Shown piece after piece: positions 18,135-30,092 of a stretch of 64,000 nucleotides of DNA. Both the position numbers and the translations under genes were made by a program. Origin of the DNA: Corynebacterium falsenii (GTDB lineage: Bacteria; Actinomycetota; Actinomycetes; Mycobacteriales; Mycobacteriaceae); the NCBI RefSeq assembly GCF_020099275.1, contig NZ_CP083646.1, positions 2,294,001 through 2,358,000 on the forward strand. Reading direction: 5' to 3'. The first letter of the stretch is position 1. Every line of letters begins with the position of its first letter. A model generated the notes under the pieces. It was not told the DNA's origin and searched no databases. It was given only the letters and a program-made list of their open reading frames with translations.

Positions 18135-19307
18135 ATGAAGAACTACCTGCCACGCACCATCTTCGAAGAAGAGCACAACATGTTCCGCGAGGCTGCTCGC
18201 GACTTCGTCCAGGCCGAGGTTGCCCCCAACGTTGAGCGTTGGCACGAGCAGGGCTTCTGCGACCGCGAACTGTTCAAGAAGGCCGGCCAGCAGGGCCTGC
18301 TGGGCATGATGGCCCCCGAGGAGTTCGGCGGCGGCGGAATGGCCAACGACTACCGCTTCAACGCCATCCTCTCCGAGGAGCTGGCCGAGGCAGACTCCGG
18401 TTCCGTGATCGTGGGCATCCAGACCATCAATGACCTGGTTATCCCCTACCTCACCCGCTTCGGTAACGATGAGCAGAAGGAGCGCTTCCTCAAGCCGCTC
18501 TGCGCCGGTGACAAGATCGCCGCTCTGGCCATGACCGAGCCAGGCGCCGGCGCTGACCTCGCTGGCATCCGCTCCATCGCCCGCAAGGATGACAACGGCG
18601 ACTACATCCTCAACGGCTCCAAGACCTTCATCTCCAATGGTGTTCAGGCTGACTTCACCCTGGTCGTGTGCGTCACCAACCCGGAGAAGGGCCGCGCTGG
18701 CGTGTCCATGCTCATCATCGAAGATGGCATGGAGGGCTACACCAAGACCGGTCCGCTGAAGAAGGTTGGCCTGAAGTCTCAGGACACCGCCGAGCTGTCC
18801 TTCGAGGACGTTCGCGTTCCCAAGGAGAACCTGCTGGGTGAGGAGGGCGCCGCTTTCGGCTACCTTCGCACCAACCTGGCTCAAGAGCGCCTGTCCATCG
18901 CCGTGGGCTCCATCGCCACCTCCCGCCGCGCGTTCGACTTGGTCTTCCAGCACGGCAAGGACCGCAAGACCTTCGGTAAGCGTCTCGTCGATCACCAGGC
19001 TTACGGCTGGGAGCTCGCCAAGATGGTGACCGAGATCCAGTCCGCTCAGTCCTTCGTTGATGCCTGCATCATGGAGAAGGTCGAGGGCAACCTCGATGAG
19101 GTTACCGGCGCTATGGCTAAGTACCTCACCACCGAGCTGCAGATCAAGGTCGTTAACCAGGCTCTGCAGATGCACGGTGGCTACGGCTTCATGATGGAGT
19201 ACCCGATCGCTACGCACTACCTCGATTCCCGCGTGCAGCCGATCTACGGCGGCCCGAACGAAATCATGATCGAGATCATCTCCCGCCGCCTGGCCAAGAG
19301 CGAGTAA
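18135..19307 (+). CDS. Acyl-CoA dehydrogenase
   Basis: 390-residue FAD-dependent acyl-CoA dehydrogenase, oxidising acyl-CoA to trans-2-enoyl-CoA. Seen: ALAMTEPGAGADLAGIRS (FAD/substrate site), YILNGSKTFISNG, and the C-terminal signature QMHGGYGFMMEYPI followed by YGGPNEIMIEIISR. The catalytic base of this branch is in the YGGPNEI loop region. AAAGGAA precedes the ATG. Chain-length preference cannot be told; an enoyl-CoA hydratase at 23126-23914 could act on its product. Confidence 0.92.
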   Translation: MKNYLPRTIFEEEHNMFREAARDFVQAEVAPNVERWHEQGFCDRELFKKAGQQGLLGMMAPEEFGGGGMANDYRFNAILSEELAEADSGSVIVGIQTINDLVIPYLTRFGNDEQKERFLKPLCAGDKIAALAMTEPGAGADLAGIRSIARKDDNGDYILNGSKTFISNGVQADFTLVVCVTNPEKGRAGVSMLIIEDGMEGYTKTGPLKKVGLKSQDTAELSFEDVRVPKENLLGEEGAAFGYLRTNLAQERLSIAVGSIATSRRAFDLVFQHGKDRKTFGKRLVDHQAYGWELAKMVTEIQSAQSFVDACIMEKVEGNLDEVTGAMAKYLTTELQIKVVNQALQMHGGYGFMMEYPIATHYLDSRVQPIYGGPNEIMIEIISRRLAKSE

Positions 19308-19348
19308 TCCTCTAGCGCTAGTCGCAGGGCGACTCGCCCCCAAGTCTT

Positions 19349-19391
19349 CACCACCCGTTCCGGTTTTCCCCGGTGCGGGTGGTGTTCTTTT
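19349..19391 (+). terminator. Terminator after acyl-CoA dehydrogenase gene
   Basis: CACCACCCG (19349-19357) pairs with CGGGTGGTG (19376-19384), followed by TTCTTTTAT. Confidence 0.8.
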
Positions 19392-19501
19392 ATCTCCGAC
19401 GCCACCCCACGTACGTTTTGTCCCCACTCCCGCTCTGGGCATTGAGGCAGGAAGCTATCAAGAGTAAGTAGCTAAAAAAACTTTGGTGTTAGCCTCGTCA
19501 C

Positions 19502-20677
19502 ATGGACACCACAGCGCGACACTCGGGTAGCCGGTGGGGCCTGTGGGTGCTCGCTGCCGGAATGTTCCAGGTTGTCATTGGCAGCACACTCCCCTCGGGA
19601 CTCTATGCGATCTACGAGAGGGACTGGGATCTTTCGCGCGGTGCGACCACGATTGTTTTTGCGATGTACGTGGCAGGCGTGCTGATCAGCCTGCTGTTCC
19701 TCGGTCACCTCGCGGACCGGATCGGGCGCAAGAAAGTTATCATGGCTTCCGCGCTGCTTTCGATCAGCTCCAGCGCGTTATTCCTGTTGGCTACGGGTCC
19801 CGGGTTCCTTTATGCGGGGCGGCTTCTCAGCGGTATCGCCGTCGGCATCTGTACGGGCGCATTCACCTCCGCACTTGGTGATCTCAGCACCGCAAAGCGC
19901 GGCGCTGCGATCAGCGCAATTGTGACCTCGGGCGCGCTGGCCATGGGCCCCCTTGCCTCAGCGATGGTCGCTCACTGGTTACCTTTCAAGCTTCAGCTTC
20001 CCTTTGCCCTGCACCTGGTATTCCTCTGCGTTATCACCTTCCTTCTGGCCAGGCTTCCGGAAACCACACGAAGAACAACGCGTCACACTCTCAGCCGCGA
20101 AGAATCTCGCCTGTTCGCCACCGCATCGCACCTGTTTATCTTCATTATTTGCGCAACCATGATCGGCGGTGCCTATGGTGCGAATGGTCTATGGCAGAGC
20201 GTTGTCCCGTTGATGATCGACGGCCGCGGTTTTTCCCAGGTGTACATGGCCACGCTGGCCTCGGCGATGTTGGGAATGTCCGCCGTCGCACAGGTAGTGA
20301 CCCTGGCGCTCCCACCCAAACCGATGGCTACCGTGGGGCTCATTACCCTGGGGACGGGTTTTATCGTCACTGCCTACGCGGCATCGAGCGGGTCAATGCC
20401 GATCCTGTGGGCGGGAACAACCATCGTCGGCATTGGCCAGGGCTTGAGCTTCAGAAGCTCATTGTCCATCGCCGCTCATGTGGCCAGCGATCACCGTCAA
20501 TCCACGGCAATCTCCCTGTATTACATCTTCGGTTACGTGATGACCGCTGCCGCGCCCCTGGCCACCAACTCGCTGCCGCTTGATGCGGTGTTGGTGGCGA
20601 TGGGTGCCGCCTCTCTCGTCAGTTTGGTTCTGCTCATAATCTCGCTCAGAAAGGGAAGAGCAGCGACAAACCTGTGA
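19502..20677 (+). CDS. MFS transporter (12-helix)
   Basis: 391-residue major facilitator with the motif A loop GHLADRIGRKKV after helix 2 and about twelve hydrophobic helices. It belongs to the AraJ/YcaD-like small MFS exporters rather than to the DHA2 pumps nearby; substrate unknown. TAGCCT (19490-19495) lies 6 bases before the ATG, so a leaderless start is likely. It ends 14 bases from the convergent DHA2 exporter, with no terminator seen between them. Confidence 0.85.
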   Translation: MDTTARHSGSRWGLWVLAAGMFQVVIGSTLPSGLYAIYERDWDLSRGATTIVFAMYVAGVLISLLFLGHLADRIGRKKVIMASALLSISSSALFLLATGPGFLYAGRLLSGIAVGICTGAFTSALGDLSTAKRGAAISAIVTSGALAMGPLASAMVAHWLPFKLQLPFALHLVFLCVITFLLARLPETTRRTTRHTLSREESRLFATASHLFIFIICATMIGGAYGANGLWQSVVPLMIDGRGFSQVYMATLASAMLGMSAVAQVVTLALPPKPMATVGLITLGTGFIVTAYAASSGSMPILWAGTTIVGIGQGLSFRSSLSIAAHVASDHRQSTAISLYYIFGYVMTAAAPLATNSLPLDAVLVAMGAASLVSLVLLIISLRKGRAATNL

Positions 20678-20691
20678 AACTCGCCGCGGCC

Positions 20692-23045
<2,354 letters not shown>

Positions 23046-23066
23046 AGAAGTAAACCTAGTGAATAT

Positions 23067-23081
23067 TTACACCAGGTGCAA
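23067..23081. promoter_or_regulatory. Putative TetR operator of the second efflux cassette
   Basis: Minus strand TTGCAC-CTG-GTGTAA, a 6-3-6 inverted repeat with one mismatch between half-sites, located between -35 and -10 of the second tetR promoter. It resembles TTGCAC-TGG-GTGTAT before the first cassette, suggesting cross-recognition. Confidence 0.5.
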
Positions 23082-23125
23082 TGTTTTACCGCGGGCGAGC
23101 CAGCCGCGCCACCAGTTTCCAGCCG

Positions 23126-23914
23126 CTATTGCCCGGTGAAGCTCGGCGGCCGCTTGTCCAGGAATGCCTGGATAGCCTCGAGGTGATCAGAGGTCGTCCC
23201 CAACTTGTCCTGAGCCACGGACTCCTCCGAAGCTCCGGCAATGGTCTCGGCGGCGCGCTTCACCAAGTTCTTCGTGGCGACAAAAGAGGCCGTGGGGCCG
23301 CTAGCCATGCGGTCAGCCAGGGCCTGCGTAGCGGCGTCGAGATCCTCGGGAGCAACCAGTTGAGTAACGAGCCCGAGGTCGTTGGCGCGCTCTGCGGGGA
23401 TCTTCTCGTCAAGAAGCAGCAATTCCAGCGCCTTGGAACGGCCCACAGCGTGGACGAGCGTCACGGACAGGCCCGAGTCGGCGGTCAGCCCCACACCGGA
23501 GAACGCGCCCTTGAACGAGGCCGCGGTGCTCACCACGCGCAGGTCGCACGCCATGGCCAGCCCCCAGCCAGCACCGGCGGCCGGGCCCGGGATGGAGGCG
23601 ATGATGGGCACGGGAATGGCCAGCAGGGCGGCGACCATGGGGTTGTATTCGCGGACGACCTTGCCTGCGGCCCCGCCGGTACGCATGTCCTCGAGTTGCT
23701 CCTTGAGGTCCTGGCCAGCACAAAAAGCCTTGCCCTCGGCGCGCAGCACCACCGCGCGGATCGTGCCGGCCTCCGCATCGGCGGCCGCGCGGATGAACGC
23801 ATCGAGCAGCGCGCGGCGGAGCTCACGGTTGAGCGAGTTGTGCGCCTGAGGGCGGTTGATGGTGATGGTGCGCACCGCACCGGTGGTGGAAACGAGCAGT
23901 GTGTCCTGAGTCAT
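23126..23914 (-). CDS. Enoyl-CoA hydratase/isomerase family protein
   Basis: 262-residue crotonase-fold enzyme. Oxyanion-hole segments are seen in AEGKAFCAGQDLKE and PGPAAGAGWGLAMACD; the FKGAFSGVGLTADSG stretch places the active-site acid region like PaaG/EchA proteins. It hydrates 2-enoyl-CoA or isomerises related thioesters. TAGACT lies 6 bases before the ATG (leaderless type). The LysR gene just upstream is on the same strand, ending 9 bases before. Confidence 0.9.
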   Translation of the reverse strand: MTQDTLLVSTTGAVRTITINRPQAHNSLNRELRRALLDAFIRAAADAEAGTIRAVVLRAEGKAFCAGQDLKEQLEDMRTGGAAGKVVREYNPMVAALLAIPVPIIASIPGPAAGAGWGLAMACDLRVVSTAASFKGAFSGVGLTADSGLSVTLVHAVGRSKALELLLLDEKIPAERANDLGLVTQLVAPEDLDAATQALADRMASGPTASFVATKNLVKRAAETIAGASEESVAQDKLGTTSDHLEAIQAFLDKRPPSFTGQ

Positions 23915-23923
23915 AGTTCAAGT

Positions 23924-24934
23924 CTAGGACACGTGCCCATCCTGATAATCCACGAGGAAGCGCAAAAACCGATGCGCTGGTTCGGAGAGCTGGTTTTTCG
24001 AGCTCCACACCACCCGCAGCGGCCGGTCGAAACTCACCCCCGCCACCGGAACTTCCACGTACTCCCCCGTGGCCAACTGCGCGGCCACCGCCCGGCGCGC
24101 GATCACACCCGGCGCGCCCAGGGCACCGATCGCCGTGCGCTGGGCTCCCAGCGAGCCGAACTCCCCGGCCGGGGGTGCGAGCCTGCCGAGGACATCCTCC
24201 ACGACCTCCCGGGTGCCACTGCCCTGCTCACGCAGCACCAGCGGCGTGGATTGCAGCTCCTCCATCGTCACCTGAGCAGGGGCAGGTGCGGCCGCGCCCG
24301 GTCGCGCTGCTGGGCGTTCATCGTTATCCGAGTTATCCGACGCCACCCAGTGGTGATCTGCCGGCACAACAACCACCAGTTCATCGTGGCCCAACACCCG
24401 TTGGTGCAGTTCGTGCGCCACCCAGTTGCCCTCCACCACCGCGAGCTCCGCCTGGCCCTGGACCACCTGGTGCTGGGCTTCCCGGCTGTTGAGCTGACGC
24501 ATGTGCAGATGGGTTTGCGGGTGGGCTCGTTGGTAGGCCGCCGCCCAGCGGGGGTAGTCCAACTCCGCCACCGTGTGGGAGACCACCAGGGTGAGCTCCT
24601 CGGTGATGTCCTCGCCGATGGCGGCCTCCAAGCCGCGGGCGCAATCGTTGAGAGCCTCCTCCAACCCCTCGAGGGCGCGGACGACTTTCTGGCCCGACTC
24701 TGTGGTGGAACTACCCGCTGCACCGCGCCAGAAAACGCGCGTGTTCAGGTGTTTTTCCAGCTTGGCGATGCGCGTGCTGACGGCTTGTTGGGAGACTCCC
24801 AGGTATTTCGCGGCCTGGTTCATGCCGCCATGCCGGGCGACGGCGAGGACGGCATCGACCGTGAGGGCATCGGGAACGTAGCCGCGTCGAACATGGGATG
24901 ACGCATCGTTACCATCATGTCGTGGAGGGTACAT
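23924..24934 (-). CDS. LysR-type transcriptional regulator
   Basis: 336 residues. Winged HTH at residues ~22-85 (LTVDAVLAVARHGGMNQAAKYL then GVSQQAVSTRIAKLE), followed by an effector domain that carries an Asp/Ala/Pro-rich insertion (around DNSDNDERPAARPGAAA). It is divergent from a TDT-family transporter 70 bases away and likely controls it. TACAAT is placed 6 bases before the ATG at 24934, again leaderless-like and supporting this start over later methionines. Confidence 0.88.
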   Translation of the reverse strand: MYPPRHDGNDASSHVRRGYVPDALTVDAVLAVARHGGMNQAAKYLGVSQQAVSTRIAKLEKHLNTRVFWRGAAGSSTTESGQKVVRALEGLEEALNDCARGLEAAIGEDITEELTLVVSHTVAELDYPRWAAAYQRAHPQTHLHMRQLNSREAQHQVVQGQAELAVVEGNWVAHELHQRVLGHDELVVVVPADHHWVASDNSDNDERPAARPGAAAPAPAQVTMEELQSTPLVLREQGSGTREVVEDVLGRLAPPAGEFGSLGAQRTAIGALGAPGVIARRAVAAQLATGEYVEVPVAGVSFDRPLRVVWSSKNQLSEPAHRFLRFLVDYQDGHVS

Positions 24935-25004
24935 TCATTCATTGTAACCCCGTTCCGTTTTTACGCTCTCCCGCAACGGTTCGGCGGTGCTTAACCTCGA
25001 AAAC

Positions 25005-26054
25005 ATGATTAAGACACAGAGCAGGTTGGAACTACCACCACTAGGACCCGGCTGGGCCGGAGCAGTTATGGGACTGGGCATCACCTCGTCCCTCATGGAT
25101 ATTCACTTGAGCCCGATCATGGGCCACCTCCCCGCCGAGATCATGCTCGGCGCCGCAACACTCCTCGCCCTGGCACTCGCCGTGGGCTTCATCAAGTACC
25201 GCAACCCGGGCTTCTACGCCAGCGACATGCCGGCATGGGGCATGGTCTCCATGGGCATCCTGGCCCTGGGCAGCGCATACTCCCTCATCTTCAACGCCTG
25301 GCCGATTCACGCATTCTGCTGGGCAGTCGGAACCGTCTTGGGCGTGATTACCTGCGTGAGGTTCCTCCACTTCCTCATCTTTAACCACCACCCCGCACCT
25401 GCCTTCACCTGGGGACTGCCGCTCGTGGCACCCATGGTTGCCGCAACCTCCTCGGCACAGCTGGCACCGCACGCCGGTGACTGGGGCTCGACCGTCCACG
25501 GGATCGGCGTAGCCTGCTTCGTGCTGGCCTGGGCCGCAGCAGTGCCGGTATTCGCCTTCGTCTACCTGCGCACCTTCCCGAAGATCCCCACCAGCTTCGC
25601 CACCACCGCATGGATCCCGCTGGGTCTGGTTGGCCAGTCCACCGCAGCCGCACAACTGCTCGCCGGTGAACAGTGGCACTTCCGCACCATGATCTACGGC
25701 ATCGCAATGCTCAGCGTGGGCATCCCGCTGGCCGTCTACGCACTCGTCAAGCACTGGGGCGCAGCCCTCGGCGGTACCCCGATGTCCTACAACCCCACCT
25801 GGTGGGCCAGCACCTTCCCCGTGGGCACCTGCTGCCTCGGCACCCACATTCTCTCCACGCAGCCCGCTGCACTTGCTTGGGGCATGAGCTGGATGAACGG
25901 CATCAGCGCCGCCCTGCTGGTCCTGCTTCTCGTCCACGTTGCCTGGGCAGCCTTCGGAGTCATCAAGATCATCGAAAACCCCTTCCGCCCAGTACGCACC
26001 AACGGCCCCAGCGCTGTTGCTCAGCTGGGACTGGCAAACTCCGCAAGCCACTAG
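25005..26054 (+). CDS. TDT (TehA/Mae1/SLAC1) family transporter
   Basis: 349 residues with about ten hydrophobic helices. The pattern PPLGPGWAGAVMGLGITSSL at the start and TWWASTFPVGTCCLGTHIL late in the protein is that of the TehA/SLAC1/Mae1 family, which includes tellurite-resistance/dicarboxylate and sulfite exporters. Substrate not determinable. TAACCT (24992-24997) ends 7 bases before the ATG at 25005, so this is preferred over a GTG six codons earlier. Divergent LysR gene is the probable regulator. Confidence 0.85.
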   Translation: MIKTQSRLELPPLGPGWAGAVMGLGITSSLMDIHLSPIMGHLPAEIMLGAATLLALALAVGFIKYRNPGFYASDMPAWGMVSMGILALGSAYSLIFNAWPIHAFCWAVGTVLGVITCVRFLHFLIFNHHPAPAFTWGLPLVAPMVAATSSAQLAPHAGDWGSTVHGIGVACFVLAWAAAVPVFAFVYLRTFPKIPTSFATTAWIPLGLVGQSTAAAQLLAGEQWHFRTMIYGIAMLSVGIPLAVYALVKHWGAALGGTPMSYNPTWWASTFPVGTCCLGTHILSTQPAALAWGMSWMNGISAALLVLLLVHVAWAAFGVIKIIENPFRPVRTNGPSAVAQLGLANSASH

Positions 26055-26123
26055 ATTCACTTGGCTCGCTAGGATCAGCCACTACACCCGAGTACCCCTC
26101 CCGCTCTGTCTGATCACAACAAA

Positions 26124-26166
26124 CAACAAGCCCGCCGATGGTTTCTCACCATCAGCGGGCTTGTTG
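26124..26166. terminator. Terminator between TDT transporter and pncA
   Basis: CAACAAGCCCGC (26124-26135) pairs with GCGGGCTTGTTG (26155-26166), with GATGGT/ACCATC extending the stem. It serves the convergent genes on both sides. Confidence 0.85.
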
Positions 26167-26238
26167 CAGTGCTGCATGCTTCAATGCTGCTTGTCTCAAT
26201 GCTGTTCGGAGCGTCAACCAGCTCGGCAATCGAGAAGG

Positions 26239-26805
26239 CTAGCCGCGGACGATCTCCGCGCCAGCATCCTCCATCTCCTGAATCGCGGACTTTCCGCCCT
26301 GCTCAGTCACCGCCGAGCACAGCCGTTCAATGACGCGCACGTCGAATCCAGCCTTCAACGCATCCAGTACCGTGGCGCGCACGCAGAAGTCCGTGGCAAT
26401 GCCCACCACAGTCAGCTTCTCAACCTCGCGCGAACGCAGCCACTGCTCCAGCGTGTCGTTGGCACCCTCCAGGTGCCCTTCGAAGCCGGAGTAGGCGGCC
26501 GTGTACTCGCCCTTGCGGAACCAGACCTGCACGAGGTCCGCGTCCAGCTCGGAGCAGACCTGGGCGCCGTGCGAGTTCGCTACGCAGTGCACTGGCCATG
26601 TATCCACGTAATCCGGCTCATCGCTGAAGTGGCCCTTCGGGTCGATGTGCCAGTCCATCGTGCCGACAACGTAGGTGTTGTCCCCCATGTCGGCGTCAGA
26701 CAAAAAAGAGGAAATGCCGCGGGCGACTTCCACGCCCCGTGCGGTTCCTAGGGAACCATCAACGAAATCGTTTTGGACGTCTACAACCAGAACGGCCTTA
26801 GACAA
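26239..26805 (-). CDS. pncA: Nicotinamidase (pyrazinamidase)
   Basis: 188-residue isochorismatase-fold amidase converting nicotinamide to nicotinate for NAD salvage. Catalytic Asp is in VVDVQNDF, Lys in WFRKGEYTA, Cys in [13 protein letters not shown]; the metal site is [11 protein letters not shown]. The start is the TTG at 26805 with GGAGG upstream; it lies inside the last codons of glyA, overlapping by eight bases, so translation is coupled. A longer open frame upstream is antisense-free but runs inside glyA and has no signal. Confidence 0.9.
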   Translation of the reverse strand: MSKAVLVVDVQNDFVDGSLGTARGVEVARGISSFLSDADMGDNTYVVGTMDWHIDPKGHFSDEPDYVDTWPVHCVANSHGAQVCSELDADLVQVWFRKGEYTAAYSGFEGHLEGANDTLEQWLRSREVEKLTVVGIATDFCVRATVLDALKAGFDVRVIERLCSAVTEQGGKSAIQEMEDAGAEIVRG

Positions 26806-28093
26806 TTTTCCAGTCCTCCAAGCCCTCGTACAGCGGGAAGTCGCGGGTGACCTTCTCCACGCGGGCGCGCAGAGCCTCAAGATCGGCGTTGCCTGCCAGG
26901 GCGGTGCCGATCACGTCGGCAACCTCGGTGAACGCCTCGGCATCCAGGCCGCGGGAGGCCAGCGCGGAGGTGCCGATGCGCAGGCCGGAGGTGACCATCG
27001 GCGGGCGGGGGTCGAACGGCACGGCGTTGCGGTTAACGGTGATGCCCACCTCGTGCAGCAGATCCTCGGCCTGCTGGCCGTCCAGCTCAGAGTTGCGCAG
27101 ATCCACGAGAACCAGGTGCACGTCGGTGCCGCCGGTGAGAACCTGCACGCCAGCGTCCTTGGTGTCCTGAGCATTGAGGCGCTCGGCGAGGATCTTTGCG
27201 CCCTCGAGGGTGCGGGCCTGGCGATCCTTGAACTCCTCGGTCTGGGCGACCTTCATGGCCACGGCCTTGGCGGCCACGGCGTGCATGAGTGGGCCACCCT
27301 GCTGGCCCGGGAACACAGCGGAGTTGAGCTTCTTGGCGTATTCCTGCTTGGCCAGGATCATGCCGGAGCGGGGACCACCCAGGGTCTTGTGCACCGTCGT
27401 GGACACCACGTCAGCGTGCGGCACCGGGGAGGGGTGCAGATCGGCGGCGACGAGGCCGGCGAAGTGAGCCATGTCCACCCACAGCTTCGCGCCGACCTCG
27501 TCGGCGATCTCGCGGAACGCGGCGAAATCCTGGTGGCGGGGGTATGCGGACCAGCCGGCGATGAGCACCTGCGGCTTCTCTTCGATCGCCTGCTGGCGGA
27601 TCTTGTCCATGTCCAAGCGCATCGTCTCGGGATCAACCTCGTAGGCCGCGACCTCGTAGAGCTTGCCGGAGAAGTTCAGGTGCATGCCGTGAGTCAGGTG
27701 GCCGCCGTGGGCCAAGGACAGACCCATGATCTTATCGCCCGGGTTGGCCAGAGCCATGAGCACAGCGGCGTTGGCCTGCGCACCCGCGTGAGGCTGCACG
27801 TTGGCAAACTCTGCGCCGAAGACTTCCTTGGCGCGGTCGCGTGCCAGGTCTTCGATCACGTCAACGTGCTCGCAGCCGCCGTAGTAGCGACGGCCGGGGT
27901 AACCCTCCGCGTACTTGTTGGTCAGCACAGAGCCCTGTGCCTGCAAGACGGCGCGGGGAACGAAGTTCTCCGACGCGATCATTTCTAGGGTGTTGCGCTG
28001 GCGGCCCAGCTCCCCGGCGATGGCCTGGGCGACCTCGGGATCGAGCTGATCCAGAGGAGTGTTGTGCTGGGCAGCGTGTGCGGATGAGGACAT
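26798..28093 (-). CDS. glyA: Serine hydroxymethyltransferase
   Basis: 431-residue PLP enzyme interconverting serine and glycine and charging tetrahydrofolate with one-carbon units. Seen: [38 protein letters not shown], and the PLP-lysine motif [18 protein letters not shown] at 28093 has GAAGG upstream and fits family length; 32 further upstream codons are open but lack homology. Forms an operon with pncA. Confidence 0.97.
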   Translation of the reverse strand: MSSSAHAAQHNTPLDQLDPEVAQAIAGELGRQRNTLEMIASENFVPRAVLQAQGSVLTNKYAEGYPGRRYYGGCEHVDVIEDLARDRAKEVFGAEFANVQPHAGAQANAAVLMALANPGDKIMGLSLAHGGHLTHGMHLNFSGKLYEVAAYEVDPETMRLDMDKIRQQAIEEKPQVLIAGWSAYPRHQDFAAFREIADEVGAKLWVDMAHFAGLVAADLHPSPVPHADVVSTTVHKTLGGPRSGMILAKQEYAKKLNSAVFPGQQGGPLMHAVAAKAVAMKVAQTEEFKDRQARTLEGAKILAERLNAQDTKDAGVQVLTGGTDVHLVLVDLRNSELDGQQAEDLLHEVGITVNRNAVPFDPRPPMVTSGLRIGTSALASRGLDAEAFTEVADVIGTALAGNADLEALRARVEKVTRDFPLYEGLEDWKIV

Positions 28094-28174
28094 ATGGATA
28101 AAGCCTTCCGTGGTCAAGCGTCTCCCCAGGAAGTCATGGCGAGGAGAATCAGAGTGTGGAGCAGTAAGCAGCTG

Positions 28175-28212
28175 GTACAAACAGTACAAACAATTGGTAA
28201 CAACAATTGGTA
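28175..28212. repeat. Paired direct repeats in the glyA/coaA divergent region
   Basis: GTACAAACA occurs twice in tandem (28175-28183, 28184-28192) and ACAATTGGTA occurs twice, 13 bases apart (28190-28199, 28203-28212). Likely binding sites for a regulator of glyA or coaA. Confidence 0.5.
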
Positions 28213-28241
28213 CGGACTCATTGTAGCTACATGCCCCCGTA

Positions 28242-28255
28242 TGACCAGTTGGTCA
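28242..28255. promoter_or_regulatory. Palindrome TGACCA-GT-TGGTCA upstream of coaA
   Basis: A perfect 6-2-6 inverted repeat about 90 bases before the coaA ATG and 150 bases from glyA. Compact enough for a GntR- or TetR-type dimer; the protein is unknown. Confidence 0.4.
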
Positions 28256-28344
28256 ACCCCACAAAGAGGGCGACCCCCGCAATCGACTGATAAATTCGCG
28301 GGAGAATTTCGTATGCCTTGCCCAAACCAGGCACAATAAGGCGC

Positions 28345-29262
28345 ATGACTTCCCCCAGCCCCTACATCGAGCTGGACCGCACGCAGTGGCGAAAGCTGCG
28401 CATGTCCATGCCCCAGGTCCTCACCGAGGATGAACTGGAACAGTTGCGCGGCATCGGGGATGAAATCGACCTGGAAGAAGTCAGCGAAGTCTACCTGCCG
28501 CTTTCCCGCCTCATCAACCTCCGCGTGGAGGCGCACCGGCAGCTCAACGAGGCCACCGAGACGTTCCTCGGCGAGCCGCTGCCGCAGATCCCGTACATCA
28601 TCGGTGTGTGTGGCTCGGTGGCCGTGGGTAAGTCCACCACCGCCCGTGTGCTGCAGGTGCTCATGCAGCGCTGGGAGTCCAGCCCGCGCGTGGATCTGGT
28701 GACCACGGACGGATTTCTGCTGCCCACCGCTGAGCTGGAGGCCCGGCGCCTCATGCACCGCAAGGGCTTCCCGGAGTCCTACGACCAGGCCGCGCTGCTG
28801 CGGTTCGTCACCCAGGTGAAGTCCGGGTCGCGCAACGTCAAAGCGCCGGTGTACTCCCACGAGGCATACGACCGGATCCCCGGCGAGTACATCACCGTGG
28901 ATAGCCCGGACATTCTCATCGTCGAGGGGCTCAACGTGCTCCAGACCGGCCCCACGCTCATGGTCTCGGACCTGTTCGACTTTTCCGTGTACGTGGACGC
29001 GCGCCGCGAGGACATTGAAGATTGGTACATCGACCGCTTCCTGCGCCTGAAGAACACGGCGTTTAAGGACCCCGAGGCGCACTTCCACCACTTCGCCCCG
29101 CTCACCGATGAGGAAGCGGCCGTGGTGGCTCGCGAGATTTGGCAGACGGTGAACCTGCCGAACCTCATGGAGAATATTCTGCCCACCCGCGTGCGCGCCT
29201 CATTGGTGCTGCGCAAGGGCCACGATCACCTCGTGCAGAAAGTGCGGATGCGCAAGATCTAG
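28345..29262 (+). CDS. coaA: Type I pantothenate kinase
   Basis: 305 residues; phosphorylates pantothenate, the first committed step of coenzyme A synthesis. Walker [10 protein letters not shown] at residues 90-98, [14 protein letters not shown] and the [18 protein letters not shown] stretch are characteristic of bacterial type I CoaA. Start at ATG 28345 (AAGG upstream) rather than nine codons earlier. Divergent from glyA as in mycobacteria. Confidence 0.95.
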   Translation: MTSPSPYIELDRTQWRKLRMSMPQVLTEDELEQLRGIGDEIDLEEVSEVYLPLSRLINLRVEAHRQLNEATETFLGEPLPQIPYIIGVCGSVAVGKSTTARVLQVLMQRWESSPRVDLVTTDGFLLPTAELEARRLMHRKGFPESYDQAALLRFVTQVKSGSRNVKAPVYSHEAYDRIPGEYITVDSPDILIVEGLNVLQTGPTLMVSDLFDFSVYVDARREDIEDWYIDRFLRLKNTAFKDPEAHFHHFAPLTDEEAAVVAREIWQTVNLPNLMENILPTRVRASLVLRKGHDHLVQKVRMRKI

Positions 29263-29311
29263 CGGCTGGGCCCCACCTGGCCCCGGCTCGCCCCCAGCCA
29301 GCGCTGCCTCG

Positions 29312-30082
29312 CTACAGCCCGAACCGCCGGTGCCGCTGCGAGTAATCGCGCAGCGCGCGCAGGAAGTCCACCCGCCGGAACGCCGGCCAGTACGTATCCG
29401 TAAACCAGATCTCGGAATACGCCGATTGCCACAGCAGGAACCCGGAGAGTCGCTGCTCACCGGAGGTGCGTATCACCAGGTCCGGGTCCGGTTGGCCACT
29501 GGTGTACATGTGATCGCCTAAGCCCTCGGTGGTGATGGCATCGGCCATCTCGTCCGCGGGCGTGCCCTTGGCCGCCAGCTCCGCCACAAGATTTTTCACC
29601 GCATCCACGATTTCCTGGCGACCGCCGTAGCCCACGGCCACGTTGACGCGCACGCCGGTGTGGTCGGCGGTGAGCTTCTGGTTCTCTTCCAACCGCCGGC
29701 GCAGCTCCTCGGGCAGCAGTTCAAGGTGGCCGACGGTGCGGAGCTGGAACCCCGCCTCGTCCTTGGCCAGTTCCTCGGCCACATCCCCGATGATGGTGCA
29801 CAGCAGCTCGAGCTCTTCGGGCGTGCGCTTGAGGTTCTCGGTGGACAGCAGATAGACCGTGACGGTGTCGATCCCCAGCTCGTCACACCACGAGCACATT
29901 TCCGCAATCTTTTTGGCCCCAACCCGGTGGCCGTGCGAGACGTCCGTGAAGCCGTTTTCGCGCGCCCAGCGGCGGTTGCCATCGGCCATGATCGCCACGT
30001 GCTTCGGCCGTGGCTGATCCCGCAGTGAGCGCGCCAGTTGCGCCTCGTACGCCGGGTACAGCAGGTGCGGAAGTTTGTTCAC
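29312..30082 (-). CDS. uppS: Short-chain Z-isoprenyl diphosphate synthase (UppS family)
   Basis: 256-residue cis-prenyltransferase. Catalytic HVAIMADGNRRWA with the essential Asp, then VTVYLLSTENLKR, and DLVIRTSGEQRLSGFLLWQ. Position next to mca and an Rv1083-like gene suggests the orthologue of Rv1086, which makes Z,E-farnesyl diphosphate for decaprenyl phosphate carriers of cell-wall synthesis. GTG at 30082 chosen: TAAGAT ends 7 bases upstream and overlaps the stop of the previous gene. A longer frame upstream has no family similarity. Confidence 0.9.
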   Translation of the reverse strand: MNKLPHLLYPAYEAQLARSLRDQPRPKHVAIMADGNRRWARENGFTDVSHGHRVGAKKIAEMCSWCDELGIDTVTVYLLSTENLKRTPEELELLCTIIGDVAEELAKDEAGFQLRTVGHLELLPEELRRRLEENQKLTADHTGVRVNVAVGYGGRQEIVDAVKNLVAELAAKGTPADEMADAITTEGLGDHMYTSGQPDPDLVIRTSGEQRLSGFLLWQSAYSEIWFTDTYWPAFRRVDFLRALRDYSQRHRRFGL

Positions 30083-30092
30083 GACGTTGATC

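Noticed and set aside
29264..29299. Terminator between coaA and uppS
   Set aside because: GGCTGGG/CCCAGCC can pair, but the loop is large, the sequence is GC-rich throughout and no U-run follows; not strong enough to list.
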